From: Pseudomonas putida
GTDB taxonomy: Bacteria; Pseudomonadota; Gammaproteobacteria; Pseudomonadales; Pseudomonadaceae
Assembly (NCBI RefSeq): GCF_002025705.1
Contig: NZ_CP018846.1
Coordinates: forward strand, 62,001-126,000
Direction of reading: 5' to 3'
Length of the DNA stretch: 64,000 bases
Shown: piece after piece, positions 15,029 to 23,329 of the stretch
Numbering within the stretch: position 1 is the stretch's first letter
How the letters are laid out: each line of letters begins with the position of its first letter
Position numbers and translations under genes: made by a program
Notes under the pieces: generated by a model
What the model was told of the DNA's origin: nothing
Database searches by the model: none
The model's input: the letters and a program-made list of their open reading frames with translations, nothing else

Positions 15029-17674
15029 TCAGCAGTCCAGTGGGTTGCGCTTGTCCGGGTCGATGCCGAACTTGACGATGGCGTCAGCCACAACCTTGGG
15101 TTCGATCTCGCCGCGGTCAGCCAGGGCTTCCAGGGCAGCCAGCACCACGAAGTGGCGGTCGACCTCGAAGAAGTGACGCAGCTTCTTGCGGCTGTCGCTG
15201 CGACCGTAACCGTCGGTACCCAGGACTTTGAACTCTTTGCTTGGAACCCACTGGCGAATCTGCTCGGCGAACAGCTTCATGTAGTCGGTGGACGCGATGA
15301 CCGGGCCCTTGCGACCGTTCAGGCACTGCTCGACGTAAGTCTGCTGTGGCTTCTGGCCAGGCTTCAGGCGGTTGGCGCGTTCCACGGCCAGGCCGTCGCG
15401 ACGCAGTTCGTTGAAGCTGGTGACGCTCCACACGTCGGCACCGACGTTGAACTCTTCACGCAGGATCTTCGCCGCTTCGCGGACTTCGCGCAGGATGGTG
15501 CCGGAGCCCATCAGCTGTACGTGGTGCGCGGCTTCGCGGGTGTCTTCTTCGAGCAGGTACATGCCCTTGATGATGCCTTCCTCGACACCGGCCGGCATGG
15601 CTGGCTGCTGGTAGGATTCGTTCATCACGGTGATGTAGTAGAAGATGTCCTGTTGCTCTTCGGTCATCTTCTTCATGCCGTCCTGGATGATCACCGCCAG
15701 CTCGTAGCCGTAGGTCGGATCGTAGGTGCGGCAGTTCGGGATGGTGCCCGCCATCATGTGGCTGTGACCGTCTTCGTGCTGCAGGCCTTCACCGTTGAGG
15801 GTGGTACGGCCGGCGGTACCGCCGATCAGGAAGCCACGGGTGCGGCTGTCGCCAGCGGCCCAGGCCAGGTCGCCAATACGCTGGAAGCCGAACATCGAGT
15901 AGAAGATGTAGAACGGCAGCATCGGCTGGTTGTGGCAGCTGTACGAGGTACCGGCAGCGATGAACGACGACATGGCGCCGGCTTCGTTGATGCCTTCCTC
16001 GAGGATCTGGCCCTTCTTGTCTTCGCGGTAGAACATCACCTGGTCTTTATCGACTGGCTCGTAGAGCTGGCCGACGGACGAGTAGATGCCCAGCTGGCGG
16101 AACATGCCTTCCATACCGAAGGTACGGGCTTCGTCCGGGATGATCGGAACGATGCGCTGGCCGATTTCCTTGTCCTTGACCAGTTGCGCGAGGATACGCA
16201 CGAAGGCCATGGTGGTGGAGATTTCGCGGTCGCCCGAGCCGTCCAGGATCGCTTTCAGCGTTTCCAGGGATGGGGTCGGTACGCTGAAGCTCTTGGCACG
16301 GCGCTGCGGTACGAAGCCACCCAGGGCTGCGCGGCGCTCGGCCAGGTAACGGGCTTCGGCAGAACCTTCTTCCGGCTTGAAGAACGGCAGGTTCTCCAGG
16401 TCCGCATCCTTGACCGGGATGTCGAAGCGGTCACGGAAGTGACGCAGGCTGTCGACGTCGACCTTCTTGGTGTTGTGCGCGGTGTTCTTGGCTTCGCCAG
16501 CACCGGTGCCGTAACCCTTGATGGTCTTGGCCAGGATGACAGTCGGCTGCTCTTTGTGGTTCACAGCCTGGTGGTAAGCCGCGTAGACCTTGTACGGGTC
16601 GTGGCCGCCACGGTTGAGCTTCCAGATCTCGTCGTCGGACAGGTCTTCGACCATGGCCTTGAGCTCTGGGGTGTTGAAGAAGTTCTCACGAACGTACGCG
16701 CCGTCTTTGGCTTTGTAGTTCTGGTACTCGCCGTCGATGACTTCGTCCATGCGGCGCTGAAGGGCACCGTTGGTGTCCTTGGCCAGCAGTGGGTCCCAGA
16801 AGCGGCCCCAGACGACTTTGTTGACGTTCCAGCCACCGCCACGGAACACGCCTTCGAGTTCCTGGATGATCTTGCCGTTGCCGCGAACCGGGCCGTCGAG
16901 GCGCTGCAGGTTGCAGTTGATGACGAAGATCAGGTTGTCCAGCTTCTCGCGGCCGGCCAGGGCGATTGCGCCCAGGGATTCCGGCTCGTCGCACTCGCCG
17001 TCGCCCATGAAGCACCAGACCTTCTGCTTGCCGGCCGGGATGAAGCCGCGCGCTTCCAGGTACTTCATGAAACGTGCCTGGTAGATGGCCTGGATCGGGC
17101 CCAGACCCATCGAAACGGTCGGGAACTGCCAGAAGTCAGGCATCAGCCATGGGTGCGGGTACGAAGACAGGCCGTTGCCGTCCACTTCCTGACGGAAGTT
17201 GTTCATCTGGTCTTCGTTGATGCGGCCTTCCATGAAGGCACGGGCGTAAACGCCTGGCGATGCGTGGCCCTGGAAGAAGATCAGGTCGCCGCCGTGTTCT
17301 TCAGTCGGCGCCTGGAAGAAGTAGTTGAAGCCGATGTCGTACAGGGTGGCACTGGAAGCGAAGCTGGAGATGTGGCCGCCCAGGTCCGAGTCCTTCAGGT
17401 TGGTGCGCATCACCATGGCCAGCGCGTTCCAACGCACCATCGAGCGAATGCGGCGTTCCATGAACAGGTCGCCAGGCATGCGTGCTTCGTGGGTGACAGG
17501 GATGGTGTTGCGGTATGGCGTGGTGATCGCGTACGGCAGCTGGGAGCCACTGCGGGTGGCCAGCTCGCCCATGCGGGTCATCAGGTAATGAGCGCGGTCT
17601 TCGCCTTCTTTGTCGAGGACCGACTCCAGGGCATCCAGCCATTCCTGGGTTTCGATTGGATCGAGGTCTTGCAT
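15029..17674 (-). CDS. aceE: Pyruvate dehydrogenase E1 component (homodimeric)
   Basis: An 881-residue thiamine-diphosphate enzyme that decarboxylates pyruvate and acetylates the lipoyl groups of AceF. The ThDP/Mg motif begins GDGECDEPES at about 223 and ends at INCNLQ. The HASPGVYARAF and DGLSSYPHPWLMP segments are typical of AceE. The length matches the family. The promoter region holds two TGTAGT-type dyads (17784-17798 and 17836-17850) expected to bind an RpiR-family regulator. It is divergent from glnE. Confidence 0.97.
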   Translation of the reverse strand: MQDLDPIETQEWLDALESVLDKEGEDRAHYLMTRMGELATRSGSQLPYAITTPYRNTIPVTHEARMPGDLFMERRIRSMVRWNALAMVMRTNLKDSDLGGHISSFASSATLYDIGFNYFFQAPTEEHGGDLIFFQGHASPGVYARAFMEGRINEDQMNNFRQEVDGNGLSSYPHPWLMPDFWQFPTVSMGLGPIQAIYQARFMKYLEARGFIPAGKQKVWCFMGDGECDEPESLGAIALAGREKLDNLIFVINCNLQRLDGPVRGNGKIIQELEGVFRGGGWNVNKVVWGRFWDPLLAKDTNGALQRRMDEVIDGEYQNYKAKDGAYVRENFFNTPELKAMVEDLSDDEIWKLNRGGHDPYKVYAAYHQAVNHKEQPTVILAKTIKGYGTGAGEAKNTAHNTKKVDVDSLRHFRDRFDIPVKDADLENLPFFKPEEGSAEARYLAERRAALGGFVPQRRAKSFSVPTPSLETLKAILDGSGDREISTTMAFVRILAQLVKDKEIGQRIVPIIPDEARTFGMEGMFRQLGIYSSVGQLYEPVDKDQVMFYREDKKGQILEEGINEAGAMSSFIAAGTSYSCHNQPMLPFYIFYSMFGFQRIGDLAWAAGDSRTRGFLIGGTAGRTTLNGEGLQHEDGHSHMMAGTIPNCRTYDPTYGYELAVIIQDGMKKMTEEQQDIFYYITVMNESYQQPAMPAGVEEGIIKGMYLLEEDTREAAHHVQLMGSGTILREVREAAKILREEFNVGADVWSVTSFNELRRDGLAVERANRLKPGQKPQQTYVEQCLNGRKGPVIASTDYMKLFAEQIRQWVPSKEFKVLGTDGYGRSDSRKKLRHFFEVDRHFVVLAALEALADRGEIEPKVVADAIVKFGIDPDKRNPLDC

Positions 17675-17783
17675 GGCTTGCTCCAGGGCGGAAAGGCCAC
17701 CAGAATCGGGGGCCTGAGTTTGCGACTGGCCTTATGGGCAGACGTCGTGAATTCTTGGATTACCGGGGTGTCTCCCGGCGCCG

Positions 17784-17798
17784 TGTAGTTTTACTACA
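17784..17798. promoter_or_regulatory. Candidate RccR operator, 15-bp type (aceE distal copy 1)
   Basis: A perfect dyad TGTAGT-TTT-ACTACA about 110 bp upstream of the aceE start. It is identical in geometry (15 bp) to the aceE-type site reported for RccR of P. fluorescens, a KDPG-responsive relative of HexR. Binding here is inferred. Confidence 0.72.
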
Positions 17799-17835
17799 TT
17801 TGCTCCGGCATTTCATGCTTTTGCACGCCATGGGT

Positions 17836-17850
17836 AGTAGTAAAACTACA
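17836..17850. promoter_or_regulatory. Candidate RccR operator, second 15-bp copy
   Basis: AGTAGT-AAA-ACTACA, one mismatch from the first site. The centres are 52 bp apart, close to five helical turns, so two bound dimers would face the same side. Confidence 0.62.
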
Positions 17851-17854
17851 CAAA

Positions 17855-17871
17855 TGCGACGTTTGGTCGCA
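17855..17871. promoter_or_regulatory. Inverted repeat TGCGAC-N5-GTCGCA of unknown factor
   Basis: A perfect 6-bp-arm dyad directly beside the second RccR-like site, between aceE and glnE. A related GCGACC-N4-GGTCGC dyad lies in the glcB promoter region. The binding protein is unknown. Confidence 0.4.
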
Positions 17872-18057
17872 CCTCGGCTTGTGAGGAAAAACGTTCATGT
17901 TGGTTGGCGGTGTGTCGCGAACAGGTGAATCTTGATGTTTCGTGCCAATGATTCGTTTTTTTCAGCTATTTCCAACTTTTGTATGACAGTCCAACCGTGG
18001 TCCGGCTTCCTCTTGGCCGCTTTTTCCCCTCCATTTCACGCCGATCAAGGATAGACC

Positions 18058-20991
18058 ATGCGCCTACCTTTGCCGCTCGAACTGCCTGCTTCCCTGCAAC
18101 CGCTGGTCGTTCGCAACCAGCAGTTTCTGAGCGATGCCGTGGCAGGCCACGCTGAACTCGACCTGCAAACCTGGACCCCGCTGCACCGGCAACAGTTCGA
18201 TCAGGTAGCCGCCGCCAGCGACTTCGTGCTTGGCCTGGCCCAGCGTGAGCCGGCCATGCTGTTTGCCCTGATCGCCAGCGGTGAGCTGGACCGCCGTTAC
18301 GCCGCAGGCGAGTTGCGCGGGCAGATCGCCGCTGCGGCCCAGGCCGCGCAGAGCGAAGACGAGCTGGCGCGTAACCTGCGCCGCGAGCGCAACCGCCAGC
18401 AGCTGCGCATCATCTGGCGCGACATCACACGGCAGGCCGAGCTGGGCGAGACCTGCCGGGACCTGTCCGACCTCGCCGATGCCGCCATCGACGAAGCCTA
18501 CCAGTGGCTGTACCCGCGCCACTGCCAGCAGTTCGGCACGCCGATCGGCAACCGCAGCGGCCAGCCACAGCACATGGTGGTGCTGGGCATGGGCAAGCTG
18601 GGCGCGGTGGAGTTGAACCTGTCGTCGGATATCGACCTGATCTTCGGCTTCCCCGAAGGTGGTGAAACGGAAGGGGTCAAGCGCTCGCTGGACAACCAGG
18701 AGTTCTTCACCCGCCTGGGCCAGCGCCTGATCAAGGCACTCGACCCGGTCACCGTCGATGGCTTCGTGTTCCGCGTGGACATGCGCCTGCGCCCTTACGG
18801 CTCGGCCGGCGCACTGGTGCTCAGCTTCAATGCGCTGGAGCAGTATTACCAGGACCAGGGCCGCGACTGGGAACGCTACGCGATGATCAAGGCGCGGGTG
18901 GTGGCTGGCGACCAGGCCGCAGGCGCGCAACTTCAGGAAATGCTGCGGCCATTCGTTTACCGGCGTTACCTGGACTTCTCGGCGATCGAAGCGCTGCGCA
19001 CCATGAAGCAGCTGATCCAGCAGGAAGTGCGGCGCAAGGGCATGGCCGACAACATCAAGCTCGGCGCTGGCGGTATCCGCGAGGTCGAGTTCATCGCCCA
19101 GGCATTCCAGCTGATCCACGGCGGGCGCGACCTGAGCCTGCAGCAGCGGCCGCTGCTCAAGGTGCTGGCGACGCTGGAAGGCCAGGGTTACCTGCCGCCG
19201 GCAGTGGTGGCGGAGCTGCGCGAAGGTTATGAATTCCTGCGTTATACCGAGCACGCCATCCAGGCCATCGCCGACCGCCAGACGCAGATGCTGCCGGATA
19301 GCGAGCTCGACCGTGAGCGTGTCGCCTATATCCTCGGCTTTGCCGACTGGCAGAGCTTCCACGATCAGCTGATGTACTGGCGCGGTCGGGTCGACTGGCA
19401 CTTCCGCCAAGTGATTGCCGACCCGGATGAAGACGAAGGTGAAGGCGAGCTGGTAGTGGGTGGCGAGTGGTCGCCACTCTGGGAACAGGCCCAGGATGAA
19501 GATGCAGCGGGCCGCCAACTGGAAGAGGCTGGCTTCAAGCAGCCGGCCGAAGCCCTGCGCCGCCTGGCCGGGCTGCGCGCCAGCCCGCAGCTGCGCTCGA
19601 TGCAGCGTATCGGCCGGGAGCGGCTGGATGCCTTCATTCCACGGTTGCTGGCCCAGGCCGTGGAGCACGACAACCCGGACCTGGTGCTGGAACGCGTGCT
19701 GCCGCTGGTCGAAGCCGTGGCGCGGCGTTCGGCCTATCTGGTGCTGCTCACCGAAAACCCGGGTGCCCTGCGGCGCTTGCTGACCCTGTGTGCGGCCAGC
19801 CCATGGATCGCCGAGCAGATCGCCCGCTACCCGTTGCTGCTCGATGAGCTGCTCAACGAAGGCCGCCTGTTCAGCCCACCGTTGGCGCCGGAGCTGGCCG
19901 CCGAGCTGCGCGAGCGGCTGACGCGCATTCCCGAGGACGACCTGGAGCAGCAGATGGAAGCGCTGCGCCACTTCAAGCTGGCGCACAGCCTGCGTGTTGC
20001 TGCATCGGAAATCAGCGGCAACCTGCCGTTGATGAAAGTCAGCGATTACCTGACCTGGCTGGCCGAAGCGATTCTCGACCAGGTGCTGGCCCTGGCCTGG
20101 CGCCAGACCGTGGCCCGCCATGGCCAGCCCAAGCGCAGCGACGGCAGCTTGTGCGACCCAGGCTTCATCATCATCGGCTATGGCAAGGTCGGCGGCCTGG
20201 AGCTGGGCCACGGTTCGGACCTGGACCTGGTGTTCATTCACGATGGCGACCCGCAAGCGGAAACCGATGGCGCCAAGCCGATCGACAGTGCGCAGTTCTT
20301 CACGCGCCTGGGCCAACGCATCATCCACCTGCTGACCACCCAGACCAACTCCGGCCAGCTGTACGACGTCGACATGCGCCTGCGCCCCTCCGGTGCGGCG
20401 GGGCTGCTGGTCAGTTCGCTGGGGGCGTTCGAGCGTTACCAGCAGAGCGAAGCCTGGACCTGGGAACATCAGGCCCTGGTGCGCGCCCGTGTGCTGGTGG
20501 GCTGCAAGCAGGTGGCGACGGCGTTCGAGGGTGTACGGGCCAAGGTCCTGGGCCAGGCCCGCGACCTTGGCAAGTTGCGCAGCGAGGTGAGCGAGATGCG
20601 CGCCAAGATGCGTGACAACCTCGGTACCAAAGCCACGGCTGCCGGCACCGCGGCCAATGCCTTCGATGCTGGCGTTGCGTTCGATATCAAGCAGGATGCC
20701 GGCGGTATCGTCGATATCGAATTTATGGTGCAATACGCCGCTTTGGCCTGGTCTCACGAGCATCCGGCCATACTCCGATGGACCGATAACATCCGCATTC
20801 TGGAAGAGCTGGAGCAGGCAGGGTTGATGCCGGCCAGTGACGCGGTGCTGTTGCGTGAGGTGTACAAGGCGTTCCGCTCGGCGTCGCACCGCCAGGCCCT
20901 GCAGAAGCAGGCCGGGGTGATCGATGCGGCGCAGTTTGCCGATGAACGCCGCGAAGTGCGGCGGATCTGGAGCGAATTGGGTCTGACCTGA
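18058..20991 (+). CDS. glnE: Bifunctional glutamine synthetase adenylyltransferase/adenylyl-removing enzyme
   Basis: A 977-residue GlnE, which adds AMP to glutamine synthetase or removes it depending on PII and glutamine. Two nucleotidyltransferase domains are visible. The N-terminal de-adenylylation domain has GMGKLGAVELNLSSDIDLIF (about 178-197). The C-terminal adenylylation domain has GYGKVGGLELGHGSDLDLVF (about 706-725). Each is followed by an RL/MRLRP motif, and each carries the paired DxD metal-binding acids. AAGGA lies upstream of the ATG. It is transcribed alone towards the LPS operon, and a REPIN fills the gap. Confidence 0.96.
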   Translation: MRLPLPLELPASLQPLVVRNQQFLSDAVAGHAELDLQTWTPLHRQQFDQVAAASDFVLGLAQREPAMLFALIASGELDRRYAAGELRGQIAAAAQAAQSEDELARNLRRERNRQQLRIIWRDITRQAELGETCRDLSDLADAAIDEAYQWLYPRHCQQFGTPIGNRSGQPQHMVVLGMGKLGAVELNLSSDIDLIFGFPEGGETEGVKRSLDNQEFFTRLGQRLIKALDPVTVDGFVFRVDMRLRPYGSAGALVLSFNALEQYYQDQGRDWERYAMIKARVVAGDQAAGAQLQEMLRPFVYRRYLDFSAIEALRTMKQLIQQEVRRKGMADNIKLGAGGIREVEFIAQAFQLIHGGRDLSLQQRPLLKVLATLEGQGYLPPAVVAELREGYEFLRYTEHAIQAIADRQTQMLPDSELDRERVAYILGFADWQSFHDQLMYWRGRVDWHFRQVIADPDEDEGEGELVVGGEWSPLWEQAQDEDAAGRQLEEAGFKQPAEALRRLAGLRASPQLRSMQRIGRERLDAFIPRLLAQAVEHDNPDLVLERVLPLVEAVARRSAYLVLLTENPGALRRLLTLCAASPWIAEQIARYPLLLDELLNEGRLFSPPLAPELAAELRERLTRIPEDDLEQQMEALRHFKLAHSLRVAASEISGNLPLMKVSDYLTWLAEAILDQVLALAWRQTVARHGQPKRSDGSLCDPGFIIIGYGKVGGLELGHGSDLDLVFIHDGDPQAETDGAKPIDSAQFFTRLGQRIIHLLTTQTNSGQLYDVDMRLRPSGAAGLLVSSLGAFERYQQSEAWTWEHQALVRARVLVGCKQVATAFEGVRAKVLGQARDLGKLRSEVSEMRAKMRDNLGTKATAAGTAANAFDAGVAFDIKQDAGGIVDIEFMVQYAALAWSHEHPAILRWTDNIRILEELEQAGLMPASDAVLLREVYKAFRSASHRQALQKQAGVIDAAQFADERREVRRIWSELGLT

Positions 20992-20998
20992 GGCCGCT

Positions 20999-21116
20999 GG
21001 GGCCGCTTTGCGGCCCTTTCGCGACACGAGGCCGCTCCTACAGGTGATCGCATTCCCTTGTAGGAGCGGCCTTGCCGGGGCGCCGGACCGGTCGGAAAGG
21101 GGCGCGAAGCGGCCCC
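20999..21116. repeat. Mosaic REPIN with variant right arm
   Basis: The left arm is an ordinary REP (GGGGCCGCTTTGCGGCCC...). The right arm replaces the usual TGTCGCGAAAGGGCCGC by a longer GCCGGGGCGCCGGACCGG-type segment (21074-21100). The same variant occurs at 43881-43910 and at the window end. Confidence 0.75.
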
Positions 21117-21165
21117 AGCGGTTCCCCGGTGGTACACTGTCCGCCACATAGCCTGAATATAAAGA

Positions 21166-21201
21166 GGGGAGGCCAGGCTGTAAGCAGCCTGTAGCCTCCC
21201 C
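21166..21201. other. Strong hairpin in the waaF leader
   Basis: GGGGAGGC pairs with GCCTCCCC and, nested, CAGGCTG pairs with CAGCCTG around a TAAG loop with a 2-base bulge. It ends 19 bases before the waaF ATG with no T run. It may influence mRNA stability or translation of the operon. Confidence 0.6.
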
Positions 21202-21220
21202 GAGCGTTTCTGGACTAAGC

Positions 21221-22270
21221 ATGAGAATACTGATCATTGGCCCCAGCTGGGTCGGCGACATGGTGATGGCGCAGACCCTGTTCCAGTGCCTGAAACAGCA
21301 GCACCCCGACTGCGTGATCGACGTGCTGGCGCCCGAGTGGAGCCGGCCGATCCTCGAACGCATGCCCGAAGTACGCCAGGCCTTGAGCTTCCCGCTCGGC
21401 CACGGCGCGCTGGAGCTGGCCACGCGGCGGCGCATCGGCAAGTCCCTGGCCGGCCAGTACGACCAGGCCATCCTGCTGCCCAACTCGCTGAAATCGGCAT
21501 TGGTGCCGTTCTTTGCGGGTATTCCCAAGCGTACGGGTTGGCGCGGCGAGATGCGTTTTGGCCTGCTCAATGATGTGCGCAAGCTGGACAAGGCCCGCTA
21601 CCCGTTGATGATCGAGCGCTTCATGGCGCTTGCCTACGCGCCCGGTGCCGAGCTGCCGCAGCCGTATCCGCGGCCGAGCCTGCAGATCGAAGCGCAGAGC
21701 CGCGAGGCGGCGCTGGCCAAATTCGGCCTGGCGCTGGACCGCCCGGTACTTGCGCTGTGCCCAGGCGCCGAGTTCGGCGAGGCCAAGCGCTGGCCGTCTG
21801 AGCACTACGCCAACGTTGCCGACGCGATGATCCGCCAGGGCTGGCAGGTGTGGCTGTTCGGCTCGAAGAACGATCACCCGGTCGGTGAGCAGATCCGTGA
21901 CCGGCTGATCCCGGGCTTGCGTGAAGAGTCGTACAACCTGGCCGGTGAAACCTCGCTGGCCGAGGCCATCGACCTGATGTCCTGCGCCGACGCCGTGGTC
22001 TCCAACGATTCCGGCCTGATGCACGTGGCTGCCGCGCTGAACCGCCCGCTGGTAGCGGTGTACGGCTCTACCTCGCCAGGCTTCACGCCGCCACTGGCTG
22101 AAAAAGTGGAAGTGGTGCGCACCGGCATAGAGTGCAGCCCGTGCTTCGACCGCACCTGCCGCTTCGGCCATTACAACTGCCTGCGCCTGCTGGAGCCCGG
22201 CAAAGTCATCGCCGCCCTGCACAGCTTGGGTGGCTCGAACCTGATCGATACCGTGGCCGAGGTCGACTAA
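21221..22270 (+). CDS. waaF: ADP-heptose:LPS heptosyltransferase II
   Basis: A 349-residue GT9-family enzyme that adds the second heptose to the LPS inner core at the cytosolic face of the inner membrane. The N-terminal motif MRILIIGPSWVGDMVMAQ is typical of WaaF. In the C-terminal half, LCPGAEFGEAKRWP (about 185-198) and SNDSGLMHVAAAL (about 264-276) form the ADP-heptose site. It is the first gene of a seven-gene operon with no gaps. A hairpin precedes it. ilvE, found here in P. aeruginosa, is absent, so glnE is the direct upstream gene. Confidence 0.95.
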   Translation: MRILIIGPSWVGDMVMAQTLFQCLKQQHPDCVIDVLAPEWSRPILERMPEVRQALSFPLGHGALELATRRRIGKSLAGQYDQAILLPNSLKSALVPFFAGIPKRTGWRGEMRFGLLNDVRKLDKARYPLMIERFMALAYAPGAELPQPYPRPSLQIEAQSREAALAKFGLALDRPVLALCPGAEFGEAKRWPSEHYANVADAMIRQGWQVWLFGSKNDHPVGEQIRDRLIPGLREESYNLAGETSLAEAIDLMSCADAVVSNDSGLMHVAAALNRPLVAVYGSTSPGFTPPLAEKVEVVRTGIECSPCFDRTCRFGHYNCLRLLEPGKVIAALHSLGGSNLIDTVAEVD

Positions 22271-23329
22271 GTGCGGGTACTGATCATCAAGACCTCGTCG
22301 CTGGGTGATGTGATCCACACCCTGCCGGCGCTTACCGACGCTGCCCATGCCATCCCGGGCATCCGTTTCGACTGGGTAGTGGAAGAAGGCTTCGCCGAGA
22401 TCCCCAGCTGGCACCCGGCGGTCGACCAGGTCATCCCGGTGGCGATCCGCCGCTGGCGCAAGAATATCTGGCAGACGATCAGGAGCGGCGAGTGGAAGGC
22501 GTTCAAGCAGCGCGTTCGCGAGCGCAAGTACGACCTGGTGATCGATGCCCAGGGCTTGGTAAAGTCGGCCTGGCTGACCCGCTACGTCAAGGCACCGGTC
22601 GCCGGCCTGGACCGTTTCTCGGCCCGTGAAGGCTGGGCCAGCCGCTTCTACGACCGGCCCCTGTCGGTTGCCGTCGGCCAGCATGCCGTGGAGCGTGTGC
22701 GCCAGCTGTTCGCCATGGCCCTGGCCTACGACCTGCCGGAAGGCATCGGCCATTACGGCCTCGACCTCGACCGCCTGCAGCTGCCGCCGGCCGCACCCTA
22801 CGTGGTGTTCCTGCACGGCACGACCTGGGCGACCAAGCACTGGCCCGAAGCCTATTGGCGCGAACTGGCCGAGCGCCTTGGCCGGCGCAAGCTGCAGGTG
22901 CGCCTGCCGTGGGGCAACCCGGACGAGAAGGCCCGCGCCGAGCGCATCGCCCAGGGCTTGAACAACTGCCAGGTGCTCCCCAAATTGAACCTTGCCGGCG
23001 TCGCCCGTGTGCTGGCGGCGGCCAAGGCTTGTGTGGCGGTGGATACCGGCCTCGGCCACCTGGCCGCAGCGCTGGATGTGCCGACCATTTCGCTGTTCGG
23101 CCCGACCAACCCGGGCCTGACTGGCGCCTATGGCCGCGTGCAGGTTCACCAGGCCAGCGATTTCCCTTGCGCACCGTGCCTGCAGAAGAAATGCACCTAC
23201 AAACCGAGCGCTGACGACCAGCGCCGGTTCGATCTGAAACGCGAGTGGCCGCTGTGCTTCACTCGCCTGAATCCCGAGCATGTAGCGAGCCGCCTGAGCG
23301 CGCTGCTGCTGGCTGAGGATGTTCGTTGA
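22271..23329 (+). CDS. waaC: LPS heptosyltransferase I
   Basis: A 352-residue GT9 enzyme that transfers the first heptose onto Kdo of lipid A-Kdo. Start signature VRVLIIKTSSLGDVIHTLPAL, with GTG as start immediately after the waaF TAA. The donor-binding region has LHGTTWATKHWPEAYW (about 178-193) and CVAVDTGLGHLAAALDVP (about 255-272). The zero-base gap to waaF and one-base overlap with waaG indicate translational coupling. Confidence 0.95.
   Translation: MRVLIIKTSSLGDVIHTLPALTDAAHAIPGIRFDWVVEEGFAEIPSWHPAVDQVIPVAIRRWRKNIWQTIRSGEWKAFKQRVRERKYDLVIDAQGLVKSAWLTRYVKAPVAGLDRFSAREGWASRFYDRPLSVAVGQHAVERVRQLFAMALAYDLPEGIGHYGLDLDRLQLPPAAPYVVFLHGTTWATKHWPEAYWRELAERLGRRKLQVRLPWGNPDEKARAERIAQGLNNCQVLPKLNLAGVARVLAAAKACVAVDTGLGHLAAALDVPTISLFGPTNPGLTGAYGRVQVHQASDFPCAPCLQKKCTYKPSADDQRRFDLKREWPLCFTRLNPEHVASRLSALLLAEDVR

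Noticed and set aside
13210..15075. 621-codon plus-strand frame over aceF
   Set aside because: Antisense of the Ala/Pro-rich aceF linkers, which creates long low-complexity frames.
15152..17788. 878-codon plus-strand open frame
   Set aside because: Antisense shadow of aceE with no family pattern; aceE is unambiguous.
18064..21591. 1175-codon minus-strand open frame
   Set aside because: Antisense to glnE and waaF, running through a REPIN; it has no recognisable domain.
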